Below are positions 7,376 through 16,629 of a stretch of DNA of 64,000 nucleotides, in pieces. Both the position numbers and the translations under genes were made by a program. Under the pieces are notes generated by a model, which worked only from the letters and a program-made list of their open reading frames with translations, did no database searches and was not told the origin of the DNA. The DNA comes from Candidatus Rhodobacter oscarellae (GTDB taxonomy: Bacteria; Pseudomonadota; Alphaproteobacteria; Rhodobacterales; Rhodobacteraceae). The DNA is taken from the NCBI RefSeq assembly GCF_001078595.1, contig NZ_LFTY01000001.1, forward strand, positions 177,830 to 241,829. Direction: 5' to 3'. How positions within the stretch are numbered: position 1 is the stretch's first letter; every line of letters begins with the position of its first letter.

Positions 7376-9566
7376 TCCCCGAACGATCACAATCGCGCCG
7401 AGCCCCGCAGACGGGGATGGCGGTTGGTCGCCCACCCAGGGGGCCGCATTTACCGATTTGCTGAGTGCCAACACGGCCTTGTCGGATGACGAGAAAGAAC
7501 GACTTGTTCAGGAAACCGTTTCGATCATGAGCGATTGCGTCCCGCCCGAGGCAACGGTTGCTGTAAATACCGGGCTCGTGATTGGCTATGTGCAGAGTGG
7601 CAAGACCTTGTCCTTCACGAGCCTTGCGGCCCTCGCACGTGATAATAGGTTTCGGCTTGTCATCCTGCTTGCAGGGACCACCAACAACCTTGTCGAACAG
7701 AGCTTCGACCGCCTGAAGGGCGATCTGGATACCGCAGGCACCCGTGAATGGAATCTGTTCACCACGCAGCAGAAGGCGTTCCGGCAAAGCGAAGTGGAGC
7801 GCGTGAATACCGAAATTGCACGTTGGCGGCGCGGAAGCCCGCGCGCACGGACGATCATGATCGTTTCGATGAAACAACACCAGCACTTGGACAACCTCGC
7901 CAGACTTCTTGGCGGGTCTGATTTTTCTGACGTGCCGACCCTGATCATCGACGATGAAGGTGATCAGGCAGGTATGAACACCAAGGCCAAGCAGAGCGAC
8001 GAGAGCACGACTTATGCGCGGATCAAGGCGTTGCGCGCCTTGTTCCCGCATCACAGCTATATCCTTTATACGGCAACACCGCAGGCACCGCTCCTGATCA
8101 GCCGCATTGATGCTCTCTCACCGGATTTTGGGCGCGTCCTGACCCCTGGCACGCATTATGTCGGTGGACAGGAATTCTTCGTCGATGGAGCGGACAAGTA
8201 CGTCAAGCTGATCCCTTTGAGAGAAGTACCCGACAAGAACGATCCGCCGCATGAAGCGCCGGAGAGCTTGTGCTCTGCGCTTCGCGACTTCTTTATCGGC
8301 GTTGCGATCGGCTTGCGTAAAAACGAGTTTCAGAAGGGCCTAAACCGTTCGATGATGATCCATCCAGCCGTCGCCAAAGACGAGCACTTGATGTTCAAGC
8401 GATGGACACAGCAGATCAAGGATCATTGGTCAACGGTCCTGCAAGACAGCACGCATCCTGACCATGCGGGGCTTCTGAGAGAATTTCTCAAGTCCTCAGA
8501 CGGCATCTTCAAGACCTACGACACGCCCCTGACCTTCGAGGATATCGCTCCGATCCTGTTCGAAGCGATGGAAGAAACTGCCGTCGCCGAACTTAATACC
8601 CGAGAGAAAAGCCGCATCGCCCCCGTCGATTGGGCAGGCGAATATAGCTGGATTCTGATTGGCGGCATTGGCCTTGATCGGGGCTTCACGGTCGAGGGCC
8701 TGACCGTCAGTTACATGCCGCGATCAACAGGCGTGGGCAACGCTGACAACATCCAACAGCGCGCCCGCTTCTTCGGCTACAAGAAGCGCTATCTTGGGCT
8801 GTGCCGCATCTATCTTACGAGCGCGAATACCGATGCCTTCACTGACTATGTGAAGCACGAGGAATCCGTTCGCGGCTCTATCCGCAATCATCTCGACGAA
8901 GGCGGGAGCCTGAAAGACTGGCGTCGCAAATACTTCCTGGATCAGAAGCTCAAACCCACACGGTCCTCGGTCATCTTTCTGGAGATGTATCAGTCCAAAG
9001 GCCAAGGCGGCTGGATCGTCCCCGATCATCCCTTCGACAACAGCGAGACAGTCGCTGAAAACCGGGAACTCGTCGAACGGATTCGACGTTCGTTCGATTT
9101 TGCGCGCTATGCGGAAAATGGCTGGAACGACAAACAGATCGTGCCCGATTTCAGCGACACGCTCGGCCTTGCCGACATTCTGCCGATGATCGGCCAATTT
9201 CGCTATCGCTGGCCCGACGACAACCTCCGGCACAGCGCACTTATGCTTGGGCTGGAACGCATGGTCTCTGAAGAACCGAGTATGAGATGCAGCTTCTATG
9301 CTCTGTCCGGGCCGTGGTCGGGCGTGGACTACAAGCGGACACTGACCGAAAAATCACCGCCGAAGGTCAAGCAACTCTGGCAGGGTGCAAACGCGCCGAC
9401 CAATTATCCCGGTGCGCGCGCATTGGTGTCTCCTGAGACCGTGACCTTCCAACTCCATCGCTATGATATCCAGACTGCCGACAAGAAGCGCACGGTGCGC
9501 GACGTTCCAATCCTCGCTGTCCACATCCCGGATCCGTTGATGGAGCGTGTTTGGGTTGAGCGGTGA
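7365..9566 (+). CDS. Z1-domain protein (P-loop ATPase of restriction systems)
   Basis: The 733-aa protein carries a Walker A-like GYVQSGKT (residues 74-81), a Walker B-like IIDDEGDQ (about 193-200), YTATPQAP (about 235-242), and the Z1 signature region GGIGLDRGFTVEGL followed by IQQRARFFGYKKRY (about 432-465). These are helicase-like motifs, so it probably moves along or remodels DNA using ATP. The Z1 domain is typically found beside MORC-like ATPases, DUF4420 nuclease-like proteins and DNA methyltransferases. The gene starts 11 bases before the end of the ATPase gene and ends 6 bases before the nuclease gene. It probably couples site recognition to cleavage, but this is inference from context. 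Confidence 0.9.
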   Translation: MANDPRTITIAPSPADGDGGWSPTQGAAFTDLLSANTALSDDEKERLVQETVSIMSDCVPPEATVAVNTGLVIGYVQSGKTLSFTSLAALARDNRFRLVILLAGTTNNLVEQSFDRLKGDLDTAGTREWNLFTTQQKAFRQSEVERVNTEIARWRRGSPRARTIMIVSMKQHQHLDNLARLLGGSDFSDVPTLIIDDEGDQAGMNTKAKQSDESTTYARIKALRALFPHHSYILYTATPQAPLLISRIDALSPDFGRVLTPGTHYVGGQEFFVDGADKYVKLIPLREVPDKNDPPHEAPESLCSALRDFFIGVAIGLRKNEFQKGLNRSMMIHPAVAKDEHLMFKRWTQQIKDHWSTVLQDSTHPDHAGLLREFLKSSDGIFKTYDTPLTFEDIAPILFEAMEETAVAELNTREKSRIAPVDWAGEYSWILIGGIGLDRGFTVEGLTVSYMPRSTGVGNADNIQQRARFFGYKKRYLGLCRIYLTSANTDAFTDYVKHEESVRGSIRNHLDEGGSLKDWRRKYFLDQKLKPTRSSVIFLEMYQSKGQGGWIVPDHPFDNSETVAENRELVERIRRSFDFARYAENGWNDKQIVPDFSDTLGLADILPMIGQFRYRWPDDNLRHSALMLGLERMVSEEPSMRCSFYALSGPWSGVDYKRTLTEKSPPKVKQLWQGANAPTNYPGARALVSPETVTFQLHRYDIQTADKKRTVRDVPILAVHIPDPLMERVWVER

Positions 9567-9572
9567 GCACCC

Positions 9573-10535
9573 ATGCTGACCGATCTGTATCCCACGCTTT
9601 GTCAAACGATCCCCGAGTATGGCGCTGCCCTCTTCGGACTGCCAGTAAATAGCGACTACCCTTACTGGCTTGCCATTGATGCCCAAGCCTTTCCCGCGCT
9701 TCTGCTTCCCGCCCGTGCGGATGACCTCCGGCCCGATATTACTTTGCGCGCGGTTGATGCCCTGTTCTCCCGCACCTGCGTCATCGACACGAACACGCGA
9801 GTACCACATCAGGGGTGCTACTCGCTTATCCGCCTGAAGGAGAGCGACACGGCCATTGTCCGCCTGTTCCTGAGAATACTGGAAGAGAGTTTCTGCACAG
9901 CGAGTCCGCCGAGCACCAACGCCGAGATTGCTGCTTGTGTTCAACAAGTCGCGGCACTCTTCAGCCGGATCGAAGACAATACCCGTGATCTTGTTGGCCT
10001 TTGGGGCGAACTCACTGTCATCGCCCATGCACAGAACACCGACGCCGCCGTGCGGTTCTGGAGCACCCGAAAGACCGCGAAGTTTGATTTTGTCGCCGAT
10101 CATTTCGTACTCGACGTCAAGACCACGACAAAACCCCTGCCGCAGCATCGTTTTTCGCTCGATCAACTCAGGCCGTCAGGAGCATTCGATGCTTATATTG
10201 CATCACTCTGTGTGATCGAAGTGCAAAGTGGGCAAACGGTTGCCGATCTTATGGAGACACTCGCGGCCAGGCTTTCAGATCATGACCTGCGCAGTGCCTT
10301 CTTGATCCAGTGCCTCACCAAAGGTGGGCGCGACCTGTACCGCAGCGATTTGGCCCTTCAGACCTACCCAGACAACGCCTCACTGAGCCTCTTTCGGGCA
10401 GAGGAAATTCCTGTGCCGCACGTGCGCGCGAGTGACCCAATTGAGAACATTCGTTTTGACGTTGATCTTTCACAAATCGTACCGTTACCGGATCAATACC
10501 GCGCATCAATTTTGACGTTCGAGCTTACAGAGTGA
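9573..10535 (+). CDS. PD-(D/E)XK motif protein (DUF4420-like predicted nuclease)
   Basis: The 320-aa protein fits the family found next to Z1-domain proteins. A conserved GLWGELTVI helix lies near residue 145, followed by KFDFVADHFVLDVKTTTK, in which D172 and D181-x-K183 form the expected metal-binding PD-(D/E)XK core. Such proteins are predicted endonucleases and here would be the cleaving subunit of the restriction machinery. It is the last gene of the operon, 6 bases after the Z1 gene. Many related operons also contain an AIPR-family gene; none is seen here. No transmembrane or signal segment is visible. Confidence 0.85.
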   Translation: MLTDLYPTLCQTIPEYGAALFGLPVNSDYPYWLAIDAQAFPALLLPARADDLRPDITLRAVDALFSRTCVIDTNTRVPHQGCYSLIRLKESDTAIVRLFLRILEESFCTASPPSTNAEIAACVQQVAALFSRIEDNTRDLVGLWGELTVIAHAQNTDAAVRFWSTRKTAKFDFVADHFVLDVKTTTKPLPQHRFSLDQLRPSGAFDAYIASLCVIEVQSGQTVADLMETLAARLSDHDLRSAFLIQCLTKGGRDLYRSDLALQTYPDNASLSLFRAEEIPVPHVRASDPIENIRFDVDLSQIVPLPDQYRASILTFELTE

Positions 10536-11190
10536 ATTCCCAAGGCATCAGCGTGTCTCGACCGCAGATCTTGAGTCTGTAATCGGCAACACAACGGGTT
10601 GTGTCTCGAAAGTGGTGGAAATTATCCCATGGCGTCTCCGAGCGGCTTGATGTTTGGGGCGCCTATGCGGCGCGGTCAAGGATTTCGTTGAGCGGTCAGG
10701 GCGATTCAGAGAAAGGCTGTTTTCTTTGGATTTGATATGCGCCGCTCGGACCCTACTCAAGCGAATATCCATCTCTCCCACCAGAGCCATCGAAATGGTC
10801 CAGGATGACCGGAACAACGCCGTCAGGTTCATAGTGATGAGATAGGTTGTTTCCGTTTGAACCGCCCCGGGTTTACCGAAGAGCTCTCGCTGGCTACGCC
10901 CAAATCCCAAAACTTTGGGAGACATGGATAAATTGAAGGGTGGTAAGCAGGTTCATATCATGACCAGTTCATATCATGACAGTTCATATCATGACCATCG
11001 CAATTTTCCTCAATCCCGCATATGGTGTGTGCACTATCATCGCATGGAGATGTCTTTTTTTCGACCTACGGACACCAACGGTTATCATGGAACGGCTTGA
11101 CCCCAATACAGTGATGACGAGCCCCCGTCCGAAGCGACGGTCGAGCTTCGTGGCCTCGTCAACGCCGCGACGCTGCTTTGATCCCCACTA
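10536..11190. other. Non-coding stretch between cargo operon and relaxase
   Basis: I see no gene that can be supported in these 655 bases; the short open frames have no recognisable motifs or ribosome-binding sites. The stretch holds the three tandem repeats at 10951-10997 and presumably the relaxase promoter. It may include decayed mobile DNA, but no terminal repeats were recognised. Confidence 0.5.
10951..10997 (+). repeat. Three tandem iteron-like repeats upstream of the relaxase
   Basis: GTTCATATCATGAC occurs three times head to tail, at 10951, 10967 and 10982, so the spacing is 16 and 15 bp. Within each repeat TCAT and ATGA give partial dyad symmetry. The array lies about 190 bp before the relaxase start. 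Spacing and position suggest binding of a protein dimer for replication, relaxosome assembly or control of the relaxase gene. Confidence 0.8.
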
Positions 11191-14100
11191 ATGCTTTCCG
11201 GTCCACGCCCGCTTGTGAGTGCCGAGCAGACCTTCGGGTATTTCCTGCACGAATACCTCGCCCGGAACGACAGTTCCCACCGTTCCGCCAACCGATGGCA
11301 CGGTGCGGGCGCGGAATCTCTGGGGCTTGGTCAGCGCGTCGGCAAGCGCAAGTTCATATCGATCCTGTCGGGCCATGTCCCCGGCACAGATATCACACTG
11401 GGCCGCGTCATCGACGGCACGCGCCAGCACCGTCCCGGCTGGGACATGACCTTCTCCGCGCCGAAGTCGGTTTCGCTGGAAGCCCTTTTTCGGGGCAGAC
11501 GGGCGGTGATGCATGCCCATGACGAAGCCGTCCGCGCGACGCTCGACTGGATCGAGCAGGAGTATCTTCAGACCAGAGGCTACGACCCCGCGACGGGCCA
11601 ACGGCCCCGGGAGGCGGCGGATGGGATGATCGCGGCGACGTTCCGGCACATGGCGAGCCGCAATAACGACCCGCAACTTCACACGCATGCCGTGGTCGCG
11701 AACATGACACGCAACAAGGATGGCGCTTGGCGAAGTGTCGAGCCCACGCTATTGAAGCGCAATCGTCGTGTGTTTGGCGCGTGGTACCGCAACGATCTGG
11801 CGCGGCGGCTGCGGAGCCTCGGCTACGAGTTGACGTCGACGACCGTGGGCGGGCTGCCGAGCTTCGAGATTTCCGGCTGGTCGCGGGAGTGGCTTGATGC
11901 GTTCTCTACCCGGCGGCAGGACATTCTGCAACACATGGCGGACGAAGGCCGCGAATACACGACAGCGAACGCCCAGGCCGCAGCGCTTGTCACGCGCGGC
12001 AAGAAGGCGGAGCCGGTCAAGGGCGCGCTTGTGAAGCTGTGGCACCGCCGGGCGGAGCGCCTCGGCCTCGTCGAGGAACCAAGGTCCCGGACAGCAGACT
12101 CCACGCAGATGAATGCGGTGTTATCACCGCTGGAAGCTGTCTGGCATGCCATGGAACATCTTGAGGAGCGCCAATGCGTCTTCCGGCGCACCGACCTTCT
12201 CGCCGCCGCACTGGGGCGCGAACCGGGACGACATTCGCATGAGGAGTTGGAGGCAGCCATCGACCGGCTGCGCCGCGACAGGCACCTGGTGGACACGACC
12301 TCCGGCGACATGACCACGCGCCAGACCCTTCGGGCGGAACGCACCGTGATCGCCACCATGCGGGAAGGACGGTCTGCGCCACTGGCAAACGCGCTGGAGG
12401 TCACCGCACAACTTGACGCCACGTCGCTGACGGACGGCCAGCGCAACGCTGTCCGAACGATCCTGCTGTCCGAAGACAGGATCGTCGGGGTTCAGGGGTT
12501 CGCAGGTACGGGCAAGACCCGTATGCTAAAGGAGGTCGTCCGGCTTGCAGGGGACCGTTCGGTGATCGGGTTGGCCCCGTCCTCGGCAGCCGCACGTGTC
12601 CTTGCGCTTGAAGCCGGGATTGGCACAACCACGCTGCAATGGATGCTCGCACGATATGGGCATCTTGGTGATGGCCCTGATCTTCAGGAGGCCCGTGAGC
12701 GGTTCCGGGGTGCCGTGATCGTGGTGGACGAAGCGTCCATGATCGGCACGGTCCAGATGCGCGATCTCCAGCGCGTCGCCGAGAGGATCGGAGCCGCCCG
12801 GCTTGCGCTTGTCGGCGACAGGCTCCAGCTTTGGTCCGTTGAGGCGGGGCAGCCGTTCCGTCTCCTGCAAGAGGCGGGCATGGCGACGGCCCGCATGGAC
12901 GATGTGCTCCGGCAACGCTCGACGGACCTCAAGGCTGCCGTTACGCATATGATTGCGGGGGACGCGGACCTCGCCGTCCAGAGCCTCGGTCGCGACGTGA
13001 GGGAACTTCCCCCTGACAGGCTGGCGGAGACGGCGGCGCAGCTCTGGCTTGCGCTTCCACCGGACGCGCGCAGGCGAACCATGCTCCTCGCACCGACCCA
13101 CGGGCGGCGGGAAGAGATCAACGCCGTGCTCCGCAAAGGGCTTGCCGAGGAGGGGCTGCTCGCTGGTAGGAAGCTTGAGATCGAGCACCTTGTGGACCGC
13201 CGCCTGACCCGTGTTCTGGCCGCCGACCCCATGAGCTACCGCGCGGGCGACATCGTTGCTCCCAACCGCGACGTTTACGGCTGCAAGGAGGGAGAGGCCT
13301 GGCGGGTCACGGGCAGCGACAAGGACCGGATCGCTCTGGAACGACGCGGCGTCTCCGGCGGGTTCAGGCCGTCGGGAAACGCCGCGCACAATGTGTCCGT
13401 CTTCGAGACGCGCCCGATTGAGTTGAGAGCGGGGGACGAGATCGTCTTCACGCGCAATCTCAGGAACCTCGGGGTAGTGAATGGCGAGCGCGGGAGGATC
13501 GAAGAGATCGGGCGGAAGCGTCTGCGCATCCGGCTTGCTGACGGGCGGCGGCTGGAGCCGCTGCTTGAAGATGATCGGCTGCGGCATATCGACCACGCCT
13601 GGACCTCGACGGTGCATCGTGCGCAGGGTATGACGACGGACAACGTGATCGCGGTTCTGGACGCAGACAGCATGATGACGGACCGTGCGCTGCTCTACGT
13701 TGAGATGAGCCGCGCGCGCGACGGGTTTGTGCTGCTGACCGACGATACGGAGCAACTCGTACACCGGCTGGAGCAGGAAACCGGCGTGTCGCATTCCGCG
13801 CTGGAGGCGACCGGGCAGGCCCTGCACGTCCCGCACCTCTGCGGGGTGTCGCGGAAGGAACCGCTGCGTCCGGCGCTACGGGAATGGCAAGCGCTTGAAG
13901 CGGAGGCCGCACAAATGGGGATTGAGCCATTCCTCATGCCCGGAGCCGAGGCGCTGATGGCGCGGCTCCGTCGGCGGGTGGCCATCGAAGACGCGCCGAA
14001 GGAGATTGTGCAAATCCTGACCGACCACGACGCCCATGTCCGTGGTCAGGATTTCGACGCCATCGGGGAGGCGTGGCAGAGCCTGCGTGCGCGGGCGGCA

Positions 14101-15699
14101 GAAGCTGGCCGCAGCGTCGCGGTCCAGCCGGGAGCGGACGCACTGCTGAAGCGGACCGGCGGGTTGCACAATCCCGGACCGCTTCTGGAGGCGCTTGCCG
14201 GGGGCGTCCAGGAATGCAGTGCTTTGCTGTGCGACCTTGGTGAGCGGCTGGAACGCTGCGGGACCGGGATCAGCCGGGAGGCCCGGGAAAGGGATGATGC
14301 GCTTGCCGGGCTCGAACGGGACTGGAAGGCCCAGCGGATCAAGGCAAAGATGCAGTCGCACGACATCGCTTTCCTGCCGGGAACGGAGGCGCTGACAGCG
14401 CGGACGCACGCTATCGCCGAACAGTACCCCGGGGCTCTTCCCAAGGCCACGGTCGAACACGCGAAGGACTGCGAACGCGTGCAGCAAAGATGGGCGCGGC
14501 TCGTGACAGTCGCGGATGTGCTTGCGAACGGCGCGAAGACAGCGCAGCCGCCCGAGGAGTCCACGTGCAGGGCAATGGCCGAGGCGGAGGAATTGATCGC
14601 CGACGACCGCCTGACCCATAGGGCGCAGGTCGAAGGCGTTCTCGGGTCAGTGTTGTCCGCCCTGTTCACTTTGAATGAACGGCATGCCGTGGAGGACCGG
14701 GCGCAAGACCTGCGAAAAAATTGGAAGACGCTGGAGGCAGAGGCAGAACGGCAAGGCTGCTATCCGTTCCAGGTTGCGGGGTACGGTCGCTTCGTGGAAC
14801 GGCTCACGGACTTCGGGTACGACCTTCCCCCCGACCTTGCTGCTCTGCCAGAACTGGAGGCGAGGGATCGCAGGCTGAGGCGGGCTGTGAACGAGGTGGT
14901 CGCGTTTGACGCCAGACGGTGGAAAATCATCAAAAGGGCCGCGCGATGGCGACCGGACACGCCGCTCGACCGGAGCCGGCTCACCAGCTACGGACGCTGG
15001 GCAAGGTCCGCCCCGAAAATGATCGAAAAAGGAAAGCGTCTTGCAGCAGAAGCGCTTCTTTGCCCCGATGATCGGCAGACGCTTGAGAGGGCGCTGGAGC
15101 GCATCATCGCCTCGCTTGATGGCTGCGGCCTTGAGGCGCGCCGTCTCGGGATTTTGGAGGAGATCAACGACAGGGCGGACGCGCAGGGATGCCACCGCTT
15201 CTTCGTCGAGGGTTACGACACCTTCTTCGAAGGTCTGGGCGAACGGATGGTTGTGGGACCGGGAAAGAATACGCTGGCGGTGCGAGAACGGGCGGTGCGC
15301 GACGACATGCGTTACGCACAGGCCTTTGTCAAAGGCGTTGACAGCGATCTCACCAAGGCTCTGCGACAGTGGGAGGACGGCGGTGAGCGCTTCGTGGCGG
15401 AGATGCATCCTTACCATCGGTGGGAACGTGAGACAAAGAGCAGTCTCGAAAACGTCCGGCGCGTCCTGTCCAACAAGGAACGATACGGCCCTCATCTTGC
15501 AAGGGTTCCCGGACTTGAAGAGCGGCTGCGCGAGACGGCGGCCTCGGTCTCCGAGAAGATCAAGCACGACGCGCCTGTCCGGAAGGAGGTCGAGGCCGCA
15601 CATGCCGTGAGGGTGGAACGTGAAATAGCAACGCGGGCGCGTGAGCGGGCCCTAACCAGAAGCCGGGGCCCGTCCCGCTCCATGGGTCTTGAAATGTAA
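11191..15699 (+). CDS. TrwC/MobF-type conjugative relaxase-helicase
   Basis: The 1502-aa protein nicks DNA at an origin of transfer and unwinds it for mobilization. The N-terminal relaxase domain has candidate catalytic tyrosines at Y17 and Y22 and the metal-binding His cluster in PQLHTHAVVAN (near 164-166). A superfamily-1 helicase follows, with Walker A GFAGTGKT (about 436-443), Walker B VVDEASM, and a C-terminal WTSTVHRAQGMT motif. The region from about residue 895 contains five loosely repeated units of the type W-x2-L-x3-A-x2-x-G-x2-PF-x3-G. The ATG at 11191 gives an N-terminus of the usual MobF length. No coupling protein or secretion genes are nearby, so the element should depend on a helper for transfer. 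Confidence 0.9.
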   Translation: MLSGPRPLVSAEQTFGYFLHEYLARNDSSHRSANRWHGAGAESLGLGQRVGKRKFISILSGHVPGTDITLGRVIDGTRQHRPGWDMTFSAPKSVSLEALFRGRRAVMHAHDEAVRATLDWIEQEYLQTRGYDPATGQRPREAADGMIAATFRHMASRNNDPQLHTHAVVANMTRNKDGAWRSVEPTLLKRNRRVFGAWYRNDLARRLRSLGYELTSTTVGGLPSFEISGWSREWLDAFSTRRQDILQHMADEGREYTTANAQAAALVTRGKKAEPVKGALVKLWHRRAERLGLVEEPRSRTADSTQMNAVLSPLEAVWHAMEHLEERQCVFRRTDLLAAALGREPGRHSHEELEAAIDRLRRDRHLVDTTSGDMTTRQTLRAERTVIATMREGRSAPLANALEVTAQLDATSLTDGQRNAVRTILLSEDRIVGVQGFAGTGKTRMLKEVVRLAGDRSVIGLAPSSAAARVLALEAGIGTTTLQWMLARYGHLGDGPDLQEARERFRGAVIVVDEASMIGTVQMRDLQRVAERIGAARLALVGDRLQLWSVEAGQPFRLLQEAGMATARMDDVLRQRSTDLKAAVTHMIAGDADLAVQSLGRDVRELPPDRLAETAAQLWLALPPDARRRTMLLAPTHGRREEINAVLRKGLAEEGLLAGRKLEIEHLVDRRLTRVLAADPMSYRAGDIVAPNRDVYGCKEGEAWRVTGSDKDRIALERRGVSGGFRPSGNAAHNVSVFETRPIELRAGDEIVFTRNLRNLGVVNGERGRIEEIGRKRLRIRLADGRRLEPLLEDDRLRHIDHAWTSTVHRAQGMTTDNVIAVLDADSMMTDRALLYVEMSRARDGFVLLTDDTEQLVHRLEQETGVSHSALEATGQALHVPHLCGVSRKEPLRPALREWQALEAEAAQMGIEPFLMPGAEALMARLRRRVAIEDAPKEIVQILTDHDAHVRGQDFDAIGEAWQSLRARAAEAGRSVAVQPGADALLKRTGGLHNPGPLLEALAGGVQECSALLCDLGERLERCGTGISREARERDDALAGLERDWKAQRIKAKMQSHDIAFLPGTEALTARTHAIAEQYPGALPKATVEHAKDCERVQQRWARLVTVADVLANGAKTAQPPEESTCRAMAEAEELIADDRLTHRAQVEGVLGSVLSALFTLNERHAVEDRAQDLRKNWKTLEAEAERQGCYPFQVAGYGRFVERLTDFGYDLPPDLAALPELEARDRRLRRAVNEVVAFDARRWKIIKRAARWRPDTPLDRSRLTSYGRWARSAPKMIEKGKRLAAEALLCPDDRQTLERALERIIASLDGCGLEARRLGILEEINDRADAQGCHRFFVEGYDTFFEGLGERMVVGPGKNTLAVRERAVRDDMRYAQAFVKGVDSDLTKALRQWEDGGERFVAEMHPYHRWERETKSSLENVRRVLSNKERYGPHLARVPGLEERLRETAASVSEKIKHDAPVRKEVEAAHAVRVEREIATRARERALTRSRGPSRSMGLEM

Positions 15700-15726
15700 A
15701 CGCTCTGACTTGATCTGACGGACACC

Positions 15727-15838
15727 TAGCGTGTCGTGTTCAATCGCGCCTTCCGCCAGCGTCGAACGCGTTGTGCGAAGCAAACGCTGCCTCGACACTG
15801 CCTTCAGGCTCTTGAATTCAATCAAACACGACACGCTA
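15727..15838. repeat. MITE-like element with TA-flanked inverted repeats
   Basis: Perfect 14-bp inverted repeats, TAGCGTGTCGTGTT (15727-15740) and AACACGACACGCTA (15825-15838), bound 84 bp of non-coding DNA. The outermost TA on each side fits the TA target duplication made by IS630/Tc1-type transposases. It lies between the convergent relaxase and mobilization genes. A bidirectional terminator is an alternative, but the long central region argues against a simple hairpin. Confidence 0.55.
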
Positions 15839-15853
15839 TAAACGAACAGTGCA

Positions 15854-16309
15854 TCACATGCGGCGTGTTGGGCCTCGAACTTTCACCTCGACCGACTTCG
15901 CCCCGTGCCAGTCCTTCACGGCCTTTGCCAGAAGGGCTTCCGCCTGTTCCGGCCCGAAGAGCGTCTCGAACGCCAGAAAAAGCTCGTCGAACCTGCCTTC
16001 GGAGATCAATTCCGTCACCTTCGCATCGCGCAGGAAGGCGACCTGGTTGGCGAGTTTCTCCATCCACGCAGAAGAAGGCTCGATTATACTCATCATAAAG
16101 TTGATCTGGCTGCACATGCGGCTCTGGTCTTCAGCGCTCAGCACCAGCGGCTCCGGGCGGTCACCGAAAATCGACAGGTCCGCATTCAGCGCCCGCTCCA
16201 CAAGGTAAGGCGACGTTTTCATCCCGACGGCAGCGGCCCGCCGCTTCGCTTCCGCCCATTCCCCGTCGGTGCAGGAGATGTAGAATGTCTTCTTCTCCAC
16301 CCGCGTCAT
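15854..16309 (-). CDS. Mobilization accessory protein, ribbon-helix-helix type (third gene)
   Basis: The 151-aa protein begins with a strand-helix-helix pattern, TFYISCTDGEWAEAKRRAAA followed by VGMKTSPYLVERAL, as in MobC/TrwA-type relaxosome proteins and plasmid-mobilization CopG-like proteins. The rest is mostly helical and gives no known catalytic motif. Its start overlaps the stop of the gene before it (ATGA), so it is the last of three coupled genes. Proteins like this bind the origin of transfer and help the relaxase nick DNA. The family call rests on the N-terminal fold pattern and context, not on a clear motif. Confidence 0.6.
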   Translation of the reverse strand: MTRVEKKTFYISCTDGEWAEAKRRAAAVGMKTSPYLVERALNADLSIFGDRPEPLVLSAEDQSRMCSQINFMMSIIEPSSAWMEKLANQVAFLRDAKVTELISEGRFDELFLAFETLFGPEQAEALLAKAVKDWHGAKSVEVKVRGPTRRM

Positions 16310-16629
16310 TTGAGGTCCATCATGTCTGAAGAAAGCTCTCCGTTGTGCAGGCGGTAGAGAAGCTGGACGGCCTCGATAAGTGGAGGCCCGCCATCCGCCC
16401 TGCCGAAAAACATTTTGACGAGGCGCATCTGCAACGCGTCAACATTCCGCAGGAGGTCGCGTTGTTCCTCGGGCGTGAGGACAAGCGGACTGGCGGGTGT
16501 CGGGGTGCTGTCCTGCAAGGCACAGGTTGTCACGAAGTCCGAGACACTCCTGCCGACCGACTCCGCACGCCTCCTGATCCGGTCCCAGTCCGCAGGATTC
16601 CTGCAATAGATTGGATGCCCCCTCTTCAT
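16306..16629 (-). CDS. Mobilization accessory protein, ribbon-helix-helix type (second gene)
   Basis: The 107-aa protein has the same N-terminal plan as its two neighbours: a short strand (HPIYCRNPADWDRIRRRAES), then VGRSVSDFVTTCAL. It continues with LTPEEQRDLLRNVDALQMRLVKMFF, a helix that lines up with the LSAEDQSRMCSQINFMMSII segment of the third gene, so the three look like diverged paralogues. Overlaps of four bases on both sides tie it into one operon. Relaxosome assembly at the origin of transfer is the likely role. Confidence 0.6.
   Translation of the reverse strand: MKRGHPIYCRNPADWDRIRRRAESVGRSVSDFVTTCALQDSTPTPASPLVLTPEEQRDLLRNVDALQMRLVKMFFGRADGGPPLIEAVQLLYRLHNGELSSDMMDLK

Noticed and set aside
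4494-10535. The cargo operon as BREX, DISARM, Dnd or a type I restriction system
   Set aside because: No PglZ, BrxC, DrmA/B, DndA-E, HsdS or HsdR homologue is present; the gene set fits the Z1/MORC-like group instead.
10536-11190. A decayed insertion sequence between the cargo operon and relaxase
   Set aside because: No terminal inverted repeats or transposase motifs could be recognised in any frame.
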